Source of the DNA: an uncultured Acetatifactor sp.
GTDB taxonomy: Bacteria; Bacillota; Clostridia; Lachnospirales; Lachnospiraceae
Direction: 5' to 3'
Assembly (NCBI GenBank): GCA_910577185.1
Contig: CAJTLR010000015.1
Location: forward strand, 10,398 to 74,397
DNA: 64,000 nucleotides
Part shown: piece by piece, positions 42,055 through 52,900 of the stretch
Layout of the letters: each line of letters starts with the position of its first letter
Numbering within the stretch: the stretch's first letter is position 1
Program-made: the position numbers and the translations under genes
The notes under the pieces: generated by a model
The model's database searches: none
Told to the model about the DNA's origin: nothing
What the model saw: the letters and a program-made list of their open reading frames with translations, nothing else

Positions 42055-43644
42055 TTACTGTCCTGCCAGGAACTCGTCCAGCTGTCTCTGGTTCTCTTCG
42101 ATAATGGTATTGATTCCCGCACTGTCCAGATCCTTCAGGAATTCCGGAAGCACAGTGTCCACGTCCACAGTACCATACTCTAACTGGGTCAGATACTTGG
42201 CTATCACATTCTTCACGGTAGACTGCTCTGTCTCAACGCTGCTGGCGTCAAATTTGTAGCCGTATGCCTTGGAAGTATGGGCAACCGTCTCCTTCAGATA
42301 ATCTTCGCGCTGCTGATAAATTTCCGGTGTGGTGGGCGGGCTGATATACCACTGTGAACCGTCGCCCCATACGCCAAACACATTTGTGTACTTCTTCTCG
42401 GCACTGCCGTTGAATTCAACGACACCGTTTTCGGGATCCGTCAGGGTATAGTCTTCTCCTTCAACACCGTTGGCGAAGAGATTGGAGAAATCGCCATCCG
42501 TAAACAGCAGGTTCAGCACTTCCATTGCCTTCTCAGGATTCTTTGCATTGGTAGGGATAAAGAACAGAACACCCGTATACACATTTGTGGTCATCCAGGT
42601 AGGGCACAGATCAATCTGCACAACTTCCGTTGCTGCTTCCAATTCCATATTTTCCCTTGTTCCCGGGGTGCTCATCCCAATGAAGGTTGCAGCCTTCGCC
42701 GCGCTGAACAGATCATCGCCTGCTTCATCCGAGGTGGCGGCATCCTTGGAAATATATCCTGCCTGATACCATTTTCTCATCCAGTCAAGATATTCCCTGT
42801 ATTCATCCGTTGCGTAAAGATTCTGGATGGTGGTGCTGTTGAGCGCGTCCACCAGAACGCCGCTGGATTCGCCTACTCCCAGGTTGTCATAATTTTTCAC
42901 AAAGAAGAAATTGGATTTGGCTTTGTTTCCCGATACACCCAGGGCCGTATACTCCGGGAATTTCTCATGTATCTGGGACAGCAGGCTGTCCAGTTCCTCA
43001 TATCCGATATAGCCTTCCACATCCATCCCTGCCGTATCCAGCTGGTCAAATACATCCTTGCGCATATAGAGTGCGCCGCCATTGCCGGGTGCGGAAGGAA
43101 TGGTGGGAATCCCGTACTGGACGCCCTTGTACTTTCCTGCCCCCAGGAAAGATTTTTCCTTATCCTTCTCCAGCATGTCTTTTCCGTATTCCGCAATCAG
43201 GTCATCCAGCGGCTGAAACCCCCCCGCATTGATCATAGCCAGATAGTCCTGGAATACCGTACAGATAATGTCCACATCCTCCCCTGAGGCAAACCACTTA
43301 TTATAGGTGGAAGCTTCATCCGCATGGGCCACGGACACCAGCTCCAGGTTACAGCCAAGTTTCTCATTGGTCATGGCGCTTGCCGCCGCTTCCACGCGGT
43401 CCAGTCCGTCCGGATCCACACCGCTGGTAATATAGGTCATCCTTACGGTAGCCACATCCCCCGAAGCAGCCTGCTGGCTCTCTCCTCCTTCGGAACCGTT
43501 TCCTTCGTCCTGCCTTCCTTCCGCGGAAGACCCGGACCCTGAACTGCCGGACCCCTCATTGCCGCCGGGGGTCTGGCCGCATCCTGCCAGCAATGCGGCT
43601 GTCATTACCACTGCAAGTATTTTAGGTAACAATCTTTTTCTCAT
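42055..43644 (-). CDS. ABC transporter solute-binding lipoprotein with DUF3502 domain
   Basis: A protein of 529 residues. Residues 1-22 form a lipoprotein signal with the lipobox LLAGC. A Gly/Ser-rich linker follows, then a family 1 extracellular binding fold (ITSGVDPDGLDRVEAAASAMTNEKLGCNLELV, PTNAKNPEKAMEVLNLLF). The C-terminal DUF3502 segment has VKNVIAKYLTQLEYGTVDVDTVLPEFLKDLDSAGINTIIEE. Such proteins deliver oligosaccharides to LplB/LplC-type permeases, encoded just upstream. The ATPase is absent here, as is usual for sugar transporters that share one MsmX-like ATPase. Confidence 0.95.
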   Translation of the reverse strand: MRKRLLPKILAVVMTAALLAGCGQTPGGNEGSGSSGSGSSAEGRQDEGNGSEGGESQQAASGDVATVRMTYITSGVDPDGLDRVEAAASAMTNEKLGCNLELVSVAHADEASTYNKWFASGEDVDIICTVFQDYLAMINAGGFQPLDDLIAEYGKDMLEKDKEKSFLGAGKYKGVQYGIPTIPSAPGNGGALYMRKDVFDQLDTAGMDVEGYIGYEELDSLLSQIHEKFPEYTALGVSGNKAKSNFFFVKNYDNLGVGESSGVLVDALNSTTIQNLYATDEYREYLDWMRKWYQAGYISKDAATSDEAGDDLFSAAKAATFIGMSTPGTRENMELEAATEVVQIDLCPTWMTTNVYTGVLFFIPTNAKNPEKAMEVLNLLFTDGDFSNLFANGVEGEDYTLTDPENGVVEFNGSAEKKYTNVFGVWGDGSQWYISPPTTPEIYQQREDYLKETVAHTSKAYGYKFDASSVETEQSTVKNVIAKYLTQLEYGTVDVDTVLPEFLKDLDSAGINTIIEENQRQLDEFLAGQ

Positions 43645-43798
43645 AGTTTCCTCCTTCTTTTACCTTGTCCACAGTTTACATAACATTTATAAACCATCTC
43701 CGCACCGGAGCCGACAGGTTCCCCGCAGAAATTATTTATCCTGTTTTTTGTTTCCCTCCCGGGCCCCTGACACTGCCCGGAATCGGTTTTTGTCATCC

Positions 43799-44683
43799 TC
43801 AGCCCTTTACCGCACCCAGCGTAATGCCTTTTACGAAATAACGCTGGAAGAAGGGATAGATGACCAGCATGGGCAGCACGCCCAGCACCGCGATGGCCAT
43901 ACGTGCCGTCAGCGTGGGAATTTCCGATTTATTGATATACAGCCCGCTGCCCGCCATGGAAGTCAGCGCCGCGATATTGTTGTTTATGGCGTTGAGCACA
44001 TTCTGAATGGAGTACAGCTCGGGATCGTTAAGGTAATAAAGTCCGTTTGTCCAGTTATTCCAGTATGCCAGGGCCATCATCAGGCCTACCGTGGCCAGAA
44101 TCGGTTTGGAAAGCGGCAGCACGATCAGCCGGAATATGGACATTTCGCTGGCACCGTCCAGTTTTGCGCTCTCCAGCAGGGACTCCGGTATACTGGTGGC
44201 AAAATAATTTCTCACCAGCATCACCTGGAACGCGTTCACCAGCAGGGACGGAACAATCAGTGCCCATATGGTGTCGTTGATGTGCAGGTACTTGGTGTAA
44301 ATCAGGTAAGTGGGCACCAGGCCGCCGTTAAACAGCATGGTGAATACCACAAAGAAGTTAAAAAATCCTTTTCCCGGAATATCCTTGGTGAGCCCGTATC
44401 CCAGCAGGGAAGTGATGGTCAGTCCCAGGGAAGTCCCCACCAGAGTGGTAAAAATCGTGACACCGTAGGCCCTGAAAATCATATTGCTCTGCTGCATGAT
44501 GTACTGGTATGCCTCCAGGCTGAACACTGTGGGAATAAAGCGGAAACCCGACACAATCGCCGCTTTTTCCTCCGTAAAGGAAGAGGATATCAGCAGTACA
44601 AAGGGCAGCACGGCCATTAAACTCAAAATCGTCAGCACTATGTATGCAATGGCGCGTATTCTTTTATCATCTTTTCCTATCAT
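43799..44683 (-). CDS. Carbohydrate ABC transporter permease (LplC/YtcP type)
   Basis: A protein of 294 residues with six membrane segments. The start at 44683 (MIGKDDKRIRAIAYIVLTILS) has GGGGAGG six bases upstream; longer starts overlap this site. The EAA loop that contacts the ATPase is ESLLESAKLDGASEMSIFRLIVLPLSKP. It ends with FQRYFVKGITLGAVKG, the typical end of this family. It is the second permease of the importer, 13 bases after the first. Confidence 0.95.
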   Translation of the reverse strand: MIGKDDKRIRAIAYIVLTILSLMAVLPFVLLISSSFTEEKAAIVSGFRFIPTVFSLEAYQYIMQQSNMIFRAYGVTIFTTLVGTSLGLTITSLLGYGLTKDIPGKGFFNFFVVFTMLFNGGLVPTYLIYTKYLHINDTIWALIVPSLLVNAFQVMLVRNYFATSIPESLLESAKLDGASEMSIFRLIVLPLSKPILATVGLMMALAYWNNWTNGLYYLNDPELYSIQNVLNAINNNIAALTSMAGSGLYINKSEIPTLTARMAIAVLGVLPMLVIYPFFQRYFVKGITLGAVKG

Positions 44684-44696
44684 GCTCATCCTCCCC

Positions 44697-45617
44697 CTAA
44701 AATAACGCACTCTCTTTGCTGTATTTGCGGACAATGGCATTTGCCGCAACCACCAGCACAAATCCTACCACCGACTGATAGAAACCTGCCGCGGAGGACA
44801 GTGAAATATTGCCCTGCTGCATCAATGCATTGTATACATATGTGTCTATGGTCTGGGTCACGTCGTACAGGGCGCCGGAATTTCTGGGAACCTGGTAAAA
44901 CAGACCGAAATCCGAGTAGAAAATGCTTCCGATATTCATGATCACCAGCGTAATGACCGTTGATTTCAAAAGGGGCAGCGTAATATATGTAATCTGTTTC
45001 CACTTTCCGGCCCCGTCAATTCTGGCCGCCTCGTAATATTCCCTGCTGATTCCCACAATACTGGCCAGGTAAATCACCATGGAGAAACCCACGCTTTTCC
45101 AAAGATAAGAAAAAACCAGGAGAAACGGCCAGTATTTTTTGTCCTGGTACCATACAATGGCTTCCTTTCCCAGCGGTGCCAGGATTCCCTGATTCACCAT
45201 ACCGGTCTCGGCACTCAGGAAGGCAAACACCAGATAGCTTACGATAACCCAGGAAATCATGTACGGCAGCAGTATCAGCGTCTGGTACAGCCTGCTGGAA
45301 AACTTGGAAGTGATCTCATTGAGCAGAATTGCCACGGTGATGGACACCACCGTACCTGCCACTATGAAGACCAGATTATACAAAACCGTGTTTTTTGTCA
45401 TGTTCCATGCTTCGGAAGATGCAAATAAATATTTGAAATTGCTGAACCCGGCCCAGTCGCTTCCCAGAATGCCTTTGTTCCAGTTGATTTTCTTAAACGC
45501 AATCACCAGTCCGAACATGGGCGCATAATTGTTCACCAGCAGATAGATGATTCCCGGAAGCATCATGCAGTAGATCGGCAGGGCGTTCTTCCAGTTTCTC
45601 TTCTTTTTTTTCTTCAT
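44697..45617 (-). CDS. Carbohydrate ABC transporter permease (LplB type)
   Basis: A protein of 306 residues starting MKKKKKRNWKNALPIYCMMLPGIIYLLVNNYAPMFGLVIAFK, the standard LplB opening. Six membrane segments are predicted, with the EAA loop EYYEAARIDGAGKWKQITYITLPLLKS. The start at 45617 follows GGAGGGAAGGGACGAGG. A 58-base palindrome lies between it and the response-regulator gene, so it is probably transcribed apart from the two-component genes, which likely control it. Confidence 0.95.
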   Translation of the reverse strand: MKKKKKRNWKNALPIYCMMLPGIIYLLVNNYAPMFGLVIAFKKINWNKGILGSDWAGFSNFKYLFASSEAWNMTKNTVLYNLVFIVAGTVVSITVAILLNEITSKFSSRLYQTLILLPYMISWVIVSYLVFAFLSAETGMVNQGILAPLGKEAIVWYQDKKYWPFLLVFSYLWKSVGFSMVIYLASIVGISREYYEAARIDGAGKWKQITYITLPLLKSTVITLVIMNIGSIFYSDFGLFYQVPRNSGALYDVTQTIDTYVYNALMQQGNISLSSAAGFYQSVVGFVLVVAANAIVRKYSKESALF

Positions 45618-45649
45618 CCTCGTCCCTTCCCTCCGTTTACGTAAAAAAC

Positions 45650-45707
45650 AAAATGTATATAATAAAACCACCGCATTGTTTAACGGTGGTTTTATTATAT
45701 ACATTTT
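45650..45707. terminator. Perfect 24-bp inverted repeat, likely bidirectional terminator
   Basis: The arms 45650-45673 and 45684-45707 are exact reverse complements, with spacer CATTGTTTAA. The arm contains CCACCG next to AT-rich sequence including TATAAT. It would form a stem ending in U-rich sequence on either strand. An operator or promoter role is also possible, since the TATAAT lies inside the arm. Confidence 0.65.
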
Positions 45708-45762
45708 CCACAATGAATAATAGAAATTATCCGAACACAAATAGCACTTTGCCGTCCAGTTG

Positions 45763-46560
45763 TCATGTCTCGCTTCCCTTTTCGCCGGACTGCATGAATT
45801 CCCTGGGAGTCATTCCATATTTTTTCTTGAATACTTTCGTGAAATAACTGTAATTGTCATAACCGCATTCATAGGCGATTCTGGACACGGAGGCCTGCCC
45901 TGCCTTCATCAGTTCCCCGGCCAGGAACATCCTCTCCTCCAGAATATAATCCCCTATGCCGATTCCTTCCTCCCGCTTGAACACTTTCGACAGATAATCC
46001 GGCGAAATACAGAAAAGCTTCGCCATCTGCTCCACCCGCAGCTCTTCCTTCAGATGTGCGGTAATATAGGATTTCACCTGGCCGATCAGTTCTTTCTTAT
46101 TCGCGGTGGAAAGCGGATTTTCCTGCTCCCCGGACATCTGCTTCATCCATTCCCTTCCGAACGCCTGATACCGGTCATTTTCCCGGGTCTCGTCAATCTC
46201 CTGGCGTATGTTCAGAAGTTTCTCCTCCAGCTGTCCATAAATAATGGGTTTTACGATAAAATCCCGGCACCCCAGTGAAACCGCCCTCTTGGCATAAGTA
46301 AATTCCTCATGGCATGTCATGATCATGCTCACCGTCCGGGGATGTTTTTCCTTGACCCACTCCAGAAAATCAAGCCCCGATCCATCCGGCAGCTCGATGT
46401 CACAGAGTACAATCCCGATCCGCATCAAATCAAACTGTCTTGCCGCCATCTCCAGGGACGTGGCCTGACACACCGCGTCAAATCCCAGCGCTTCCCAGCA
46501 GACTCCCGCCATTATCCCGTTCAGGATTTCCTTCTCGTCCTCCACTATCAGTAAATTCAT
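45763..46560 (-). CDS. Response regulator, YesN type (receiver + AraC)
   Basis: A protein of 265 residues. The receiver (1-120) has the acidic pocket VEDE and phosphorylation site D54 (VLCDIELPDGSG), with K in IVKPI. The C-terminal AraC helix-turn-helix pair is LRVEQMAKLFCISPDYLSKVFKREEGIGIGDYILEER and SVSRIAYECGYDNYSYFTKVFKKKYGMTPREF. It pairs with the histidine kinase 73 bases upstream and likely activates the sugar transporter genes downstream. Confidence 0.95.
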   Translation of the reverse strand: MNLLIVEDEKEILNGIMAGVCWEALGFDAVCQATSLEMAARQFDLMRIGIVLCDIELPDGSGLDFLEWVKEKHPRTVSMIMTCHEEFTYAKRAVSLGCRDFIVKPIIYGQLEEKLLNIRQEIDETRENDRYQAFGREWMKQMSGEQENPLSTANKKELIGQVKSYITAHLKEELRVEQMAKLFCISPDYLSKVFKREEGIGIGDYILEERMFLAGELMKAGQASVSRIAYECGYDNYSYFTKVFKKKYGMTPREFMQSGEKGSET

Positions 46561-46633
46561 CCTAATCCCTCATGCCGCTTTGGGCGGCTCAAAAATGTGA
46601 AACTGATTACCTCTCTGCCCGGACTGCCGTGCC

Positions 46634-48325
46634 TCAACTCCTGGCCTGCCTGGGCGGATACACGTTCTGCCGCTCACAGCCATCCTGCCCTGCCTTGCCG
46701 CAGGGAAATTCCATCCACACCTGGGTCCCCTCTCCCTTCCGGGAAGTGATCCTGAAATCCGCCTTCTCCCCGTAAAAGCTGCGGAGTCTCTTGACACAGT
46801 TCCAGATTCCCACATGCCGTCCCCTGCTGTCCTCTATGATCTCCCCCTCCAGAATCTTTTCCAGCAGACCGGAATCCATCCCTCTTCCGTCGTCGCATAT
46901 GGCAATGCGCAGCATGTCTTCCTCCCTCCGCACTATGACAAAGATTTCGATCTCCCCCTCCGGTTTTAAGGCATATTTCGTACTGTTTTCCACGAAATTC
47001 TGTATCATCAGGGGTGGAATACGCTCTTCCATCAAATCCTCATCCACATCAAACATTACGAAAAAGGCATCCGGGTGCCGCACCTTCTGCACCTGGGTGT
47101 AGGTTTTCACAAATTCAATTTCGGAGCGCACCGTGACAAATTCCGATGTGTTGCGCAGGGCGTACCGGAAATATTTGGACAAGTTAAAGGAAAACTCCCT
47201 GATTTCCTCTGTCTTCCGGTTGAACGCGAGACTATAGATCACACTCAGGGAATTCAGCAGCAGATGGGGATTGATCTGCAGCTTCAGATTGATCAGTTCC
47301 TCCTCTTCCTTCTCCAGCTTCAGCTCATAGGCTTCTATCTTCAGATCCTGGCTGTAATCCAGCATATGGTTAAAAGCCTGCTCAATATTGCAGAACTCCC
47401 TTGTATTGGAAAATTTCTGAATTCTGTAGTCAATATTGCCATCCAGAATCTCCTGCATGGCAGTGGAAACCTTGCGCATGGGAACCAGAAACCATTTTTT
47501 GATGGCAAACAGGAACACCGGAATGAAGGCGGCCAGCAGTGCCGTCATGGACAGGAGCACCTTGTCCCGCACAGAAAGCCTGTTCCGCATGGTATCCTCC
47601 GGGAAAAAAAGCTGCAGTTCCACCGGCATCACGTCAAATTCCTTTTCCAGTCTGCCGTAACCGGAGGATTCCGTAAAATCCCCTTCTCCCAGAAACACCT
47701 TCTCTCCTTTGTCCCCCAGGGAAAGCACCAGCAGGTCTCCCTCATTTCCCCCTGACTCAAACCGTTCCTGCAGATCGTCCAGACGCAGCAGAAACCCTAT
47801 CTCCATAAAAGAATTCCGATACCCGGAAATCAGATACTTCCCCTCCTCACACTGGACAACGCAGGGCTGCAGATAGGGCTCCCTCTGAAGGATCTGTTCT
47901 TCCAGATGTTCCTGGGTAAACAGGGATATCTTATTCTTTCTCTTTGCCATAAAAGTGTCATCCGTGTGGAAAATATTGACATAGAATCCTGACACAAGGG
48001 GAAAATAATTCAACAGACCGGAGAGCTCGTCATGCAGCCAGACCCTGGCCTGCTGGTAACGGGTGTTCGTCTCTCCCCACCGGAGGGCCGCATAAGTGTT
48101 GTCCATGCACAGCAGCAGCTGAAGGTAATTGTCCACCACGGCCAGACTGGTGTCATACTGTCCCACAAGAATATTGACACTGGACTGCTTCGCCGCCACC
48201 ACCTGCGCCCTTGCCTCTTCCATGTTTGCGCGGCTTGCCGCCAGGGATAAACCTACCGCCGGAACACTGATCAGCAAAAACAGGAAAATAATCTGGAACC
48301 TGAACGTATATGCGATATGCTTCAA
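46634..48325 (-). CDS. Sensor histidine kinase, YesM type
   Basis: A protein of 563 residues. The start codon is TTG at 48325 with GGGGAG upstream. A membrane segment (9-30), an extracytoplasmic sensor region (about 31-260) and a second membrane segment (VLLSMTALLAAFIPVFLFAI) are followed by HAMP. The histidine kinase core has the phospho-accepting His in LKLQINPHLLLNSLSVIYSL, a variant of the usual NPHFLYNTL. The ATP-binding motifs are PPLMIQNFVENSTKYALKP, DDGRGMD and HVGIWNCVKRL. It senses an external signal, probably the sugar handled by this locus. Confidence 0.94.
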   Translation of the reverse strand: MKHIAYTFRFQIIFLFLLISVPAVGLSLAASRANMEEARAQVVAAKQSSVNILVGQYDTSLAVVDNYLQLLLCMDNTYAALRWGETNTRYQQARVWLHDELSGLLNYFPLVSGFYVNIFHTDDTFMAKRKNKISLFTQEHLEEQILQREPYLQPCVVQCEEGKYLISGYRNSFMEIGFLLRLDDLQERFESGGNEGDLLVLSLGDKGEKVFLGEGDFTESSGYGRLEKEFDVMPVELQLFFPEDTMRNRLSVRDKVLLSMTALLAAFIPVFLFAIKKWFLVPMRKVSTAMQEILDGNIDYRIQKFSNTREFCNIEQAFNHMLDYSQDLKIEAYELKLEKEEEELINLKLQINPHLLLNSLSVIYSLAFNRKTEEIREFSFNLSKYFRYALRNTSEFVTVRSEIEFVKTYTQVQKVRHPDAFFVMFDVDEDLMEERIPPLMIQNFVENSTKYALKPEGEIEIFVIVRREEDMLRIAICDDGRGMDSGLLEKILEGEIIEDSRGRHVGIWNCVKRLRSFYGEKADFRITSRKGEGTQVWMEFPCGKAGQDGCERQNVYPPRQARS

Positions 48326-48637
48326 TCTTTTTCTCCCCGGGCTCTGTGCCCTTTCAATGCGTCAGCCCTCCAGCCACTGTGGGATTATGGGCAATTCCGC
48401 AGTCCTGGTACCGGCTGTCTGTTGTCAACCTTCTTTCCGTCCGTATTTTTTGTATGCAGGTGATTTTGTCTCATCCCTGCCGCCCACCTAAGCAAGGATT
48501 TAAACTTTTGATCGATATAGGATGTACCATGTATGATATGTATGAGAAAAGAATATAACCTTTGCTTTGAGAACAGAGTACCATATTTGTCGCTTTTTGT
48601 CAATCAGATTCCGTCCCGGAACCCACCGGGCTTTTTG
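48326..48637. other. Gap upstream of the histidine kinase gene
   Basis: About 310 bases without a gene. AT-rich parts near 48520-48560 may hold the kinase promoter, but no convincing -35/-10 pair was fixed. The GH88 terminator lies next to it. Confidence 0.35.
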
Positions 48638-48674
48638 AAAAACGGCGGAAGACAGGATGACTTCCGCCGTTTTT
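48638..48674. terminator. Bidirectional terminator between GH88 and kinase genes
   Basis: The perfect 14-bp arms AAAAACGGCGGAAG (48638-48651) and CTTCCGCCGTTTTT (48661-48674) carry A- and T-runs at their ends. Confidence 0.85.
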
Positions 48675-48758
48675 TTCCATTATGGCCCTGCCGTAACAAC
48701 TACGGCACTTTTCCTGCATGGAGCCTCTCTCCGGCCGGACTGCCGCCCCTGCGGCCCC

Positions 48759-49898
48759 TTACCAGATAAACAGTTCTTCCCCGGTCAGTTTCCAGACCGC
48801 CTCAATAAAATAATAGTCCCCGTATATTATGGAAAATTCATGTGCTTCGTCATGGAATGCAGCCGTACATTTCTCCAGAAGGTTGTCATGGTTTTCATCC
48901 CAGTTGCAGCGTTTTTCCTCCAGGGCCGTCAGAAGCTTCAGCGCCGCCTTTTTATAGACACGGCTTTCCGTCTTCCCCAGCTCCCCGGTCTGTTCCAGCT
49001 GTCCTGCGATTTCCAGCAGACCGCAGGCCGCGATGGCCGCCGCCGTGGAATCCTCCAGGGTACAGTCGGCCGGCTGTCTGAAGTCCACCGGTATCAGGCC
49101 GCTCTCCGGCGTGTTGGCGATAAAATAATTTGCCACCCTCCTGGCAGTATTCAGATAACTATCCTTCTTTGTATGTACATAGCTTAATACAAATCCGTAC
49201 AGCGCCCATGCCTGGCCCCTTGTCCAGGAAGAGCCCTCCGCATAACCCTGGCCGCCGAAAGTCTCCAGAAATTCTCCCGTGACCGGGTCAAACGACACAA
49301 TATGATTGGCAGAACCATCTTCACGGATAAAGTATTTCTGTGCCGTGTCTGCGTGCATGGTGGCAATCTGCAGAAATCTGGGATCATGGATCTGCTCATA
49401 AGCCCAGTACAGCAGGGGCAGGTTCATCATACAGTCGATAATCGCCCATCCTGCCTTGCTTCCGTCCCCATCATCATTCCATGCGCGGATAAAACGGCCC
49501 ATGGGATTAAAACGGCCCGCCATGTCATTGGCGGCCAGAAGTCCCCGGTTAAATGATTTTCTGCTGCCGGTAACCCGGTAATCCGCCACTGCCGTGGGAA
49601 GCCAGCGGAAACCGCTGTCATGGTTCATTCCCGATGCGCTCATCAGATTCGCATCCAGTTTGTCCTCGCTTTCCAGTGCAATCTCCTGATACAGTTCCTC
49701 GCCGGTGGCATGATACAGCTGCCACATGATTCCGCCCCAGAAACCGTTGGTCCACCAGCAGATTCTGTCCCCGGACCAGTCGTCAAAGACCCCATCTATC
49801 GTGGTATAGGGAATCTTATGTCTGTTTCTTTCTGCCACTATGCGCATTTTATGCTTGATTTTCCCCGCCGTCTCCTGCGCCCATTTTTGTCCATCCAT
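48759..49898 (-). CDS. Unsaturated glucuronyl hydrolase, GH88 family
   Basis: A protein of 379 residues with an (alpha/alpha)6 barrel. The motif WWTNGFWGGIMWQLY near residue 48 and the two aspartates D94 (MNHDSGFRWLPTA) and D155 (GWAIIDCMMNLPLLYWA) correspond to the catalytic pair of Bacillus UGL. It hydrates and removes 4,5-unsaturated uronic acid from oligosaccharide ends left by polysaccharide lyases. There is no signal peptide, so it is cytoplasmic. It follows the GH1-GH43 fusion gene by 75 bases. No lyase gene is in the window. Confidence 0.93.
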   Translation of the reverse strand: MDGQKWAQETAGKIKHKMRIVAERNRHKIPYTTIDGVFDDWSGDRICWWTNGFWGGIMWQLYHATGEELYQEIALESEDKLDANLMSASGMNHDSGFRWLPTAVADYRVTGSRKSFNRGLLAANDMAGRFNPMGRFIRAWNDDGDGSKAGWAIIDCMMNLPLLYWAYEQIHDPRFLQIATMHADTAQKYFIREDGSANHIVSFDPVTGEFLETFGGQGYAEGSSWTRGQAWALYGFVLSYVHTKKDSYLNTARRVANYFIANTPESGLIPVDFRQPADCTLEDSTAAAIAACGLLEIAGQLEQTGELGKTESRVYKKAALKLLTALEEKRCNWDENHDNLLEKCTAAFHDEAHEFSIIYGDYYFIEAVWKLTGEELFIW

Positions 49899-49973
49899 TT
49901 TCCTTATCCTCCTGCGCCGCCATTTTACCGCCCTTTTGCGGTATCTCCATCATACTGATTCCGGGCCCAAAAG

Positions 49974-52900
49974 TCAATGGCTTGTTACTTTCCCATGGGT
50001 AATTCCGTTTTCATTAAAAGCGTCCACACGGACGAAATATCGTTCCACATCTGACATCAGGGCGCGTATCTCCACTTCCGTCCGGCCGAATACCCTGTAG
50101 CTGTGGTACAGCTTGTCAGGACTGTGGCCCCAGAGCACCTCATAGCCCGGGGCGTCCCCCGTCCATTTGACCTCCATATCCATACCGCCCCGGCGCAGGA
50201 CGCATACATCTGCCGCCTGCCCCGGCGCCTCTCCGCATCCCCTGCCGAATACACGCAGTCCGCTGATACAGACGGCCCCGTGGTACGGAACTTCCGTCAC
50301 CGTAAGCCGGATGTACCTTGCGCGGATGCCGCCGGATTTTACCACCAGATCATGGGGCAGATCCGTATCCGCATTCCTCTTGTCCTCCAGCGTAATCCAG
50401 TTTTCTCCATCGGCGCTTCCCTCCAGCAGCCATCGGGTTACGAAACCGCGCTCCTCTATATACCTTCCCCGGCCGGCCTCTCCATGCAGCCGTGCGTTTG
50501 GGGGAAGCTGCGAAACCATTCCCGCATCATCCGCAAAATTCACCTGTACCGCATGTACCTTGCAGCACTCTCCCAGATCCACCTGCAGCCAGGGTGTCAG
50601 GTCTTCCTCCCGGGCCTTCCACCAGGTCTGTATATTTTCGTCCACCGCATAGCCGGCTTCTTTTTCCTCACTGCTGGCAGTGGTTTTTTTCCCATAGCTT
50701 AAAAGCATCCACTGCGGTTCCGCCCAGGGATCGCACATCTCCCCTGTCACGGCCCGGGGCCAGTCCCCGTAACGCTGGTTGCAGAACAATTCCCCATCCC
50801 TGTCAAACCCTGCCGGCCAGATGCCCACACGGCGCTCAAACTCGTGACTGACGGAAATCCGCATGGTGCTGGTATGCCACCAGTTCCCCGCCTTGTCCTC
50901 CATGGTGGATCCGTGCCCCGCGCCGGGGCAGAAACCTCCCGGGGAATAGGAAAACGGATTGCCGGGACAGGCCCGGAAGGGCCCCAGGGGGGAATCTCCC
51001 ACACAGACGCCATCATTGTATATATTAAACTGTGTGCCGGGGCAGGCATACTGCAGATAATACTTTCCCCCGTATTTCGTCATCCAGGCGCCCTCTATGT
51101 ACGGCTGGTCGGACAACGCCGCGAGAAGCATCGGCCGGTACTGCTTTGGCGCTGCCGCGATGGCCGGTGCCATATCCGTGATGTCTTCCGGACTGCAGCC
51201 CGATTCCCTGGCCATCTGCTCCTTCAGAATCTGTACGATATGACTTTCCCGGGGGTCATACCGGTGATTTTCCCCCATGCGTTCATACCCGTATTCCGTC
51301 CTGTGATCTTCAATCAGCGCCACAGGCTCTCCTGTCATTTCCATGGTGTCAGGATTCAGTTCCACCCCCCATATCGGTGTCATATTGCTGCAGCCCCAGT
51401 AAAAATACAGCCTTCCGTCCTCATCCTGGAACAAGTTGGGATCCCAGAAATCAAAAGTACCCTCTATCCGCTCAAACACACCGCCCTCCGGGTCTCTGGT
51501 GCGGTAAAAATCACAGTTTTCCCCTCTGCGGCTGGCACAAAAATACATCCAGTCCCCTATCACGCGCACATCCGGGGCGTAATCGTACACCGGCACCCCT
51601 TCCAGGGGACACTGCTTCCATGTGACCATATCCTCGCTGACCAGAAACCCTCTTGTCATACTGGGAAAGAGATAGTATTTTCCCCGGAACAAAATCATGG
51701 ACGGGTCGGCTGCCTCCCGGTTCCGGGAAAACCCCTCCCCTTTCTGGTTGAACTGGTACTGATAGGAAAAGTTCAGGGGATTGCAAAAATACTGCCGGTT
51801 TCCAAAGCTTCCCAGCAGGGACAGACTGGGCCTGGGACTGCGCTCCTGGGTGGAACGGTCCACTGCCACCAGGCCGAAAGTCATGGAATATCCCTTCTGC
51901 CATTCAAAATTATCCAGAAGGCTCCAATAAAAATATCCCTTTACCGGAATACCATCCTCCATACAGGATGCCACACCGGACAGGGCCTGCCGGATAAATG
52001 CCTGTCTGCGGGAATCGTCAGAAGTGGCTATCCCGTTTTCCGTGACGATGAGACTGCCCGGAAAGCTCTCTGCCACCCTGCGGATCACATGCTCCAGGGC
52101 CTCCGGATAATATTCGTACTCCATCTGTGTCAGTTCGGCCTCCGGGGGCGCCGGAAGGGTACCGGATGCGTCTATACGGCTTCTCGTATAATTCTGCACG
52201 CCCAGAAAATCATCCCCCTCTATGGCAGGCAGATAGTGGGTAAATTCTTCCTCCCATTCCCTGGCCGCATTTTCCTCCCCGCCGGGAAGGGCCTGAATGT
52301 CATGAAGGCTCAGGGTGAGGCCCAGCCGGATATGGGGTGCAGTCTCCCGGATCACGGCCCTGGCGGCCCCATGGGCCTCCATAACGATTTCATCACCGTG
52401 AGCTGTCCTGGGGCTGGTAAAACATTCTGTCTTTGCAACCCCGAAAATCTCCATGCACTCTTTCTCGGCAGCCTGGCGGCCGGCCAGCATTTTTTCCAGA
52501 TTCAGTCCCATCTGCACCGTGCTGTCTGCCGCCTTGTCCGATTTTCCCCCGGCCATCATCCGCTGCATATAACGTTTTGCAATGGCGGCAACCTGAATTC
52601 CCATATTTGCCTCATTGATTGTGCAGATATAGTTAATCTCCCTGCCCAGTTTTTCCATCACATACCTGGTATAACGCGCAAAGAAAGCTGGTGTCTGGTC
52701 AGATTCCCAGCCGCCTTTGGCAATCAGCCATTTGGGACTGGTAAAATGCATCAGTGTTACCACCGGTTCCAGTCCGTTTTCCCTGCAGGTACGGATCACA
52801 TCCCTGTAGTGTTCCGTCTCTGCCTCGTCAAACTTTCCCTCCTCCGGCTCAATCCTGGCCCATTCTATGGAAAAACGGTAGGCATTAAGCCCTGCATCCG

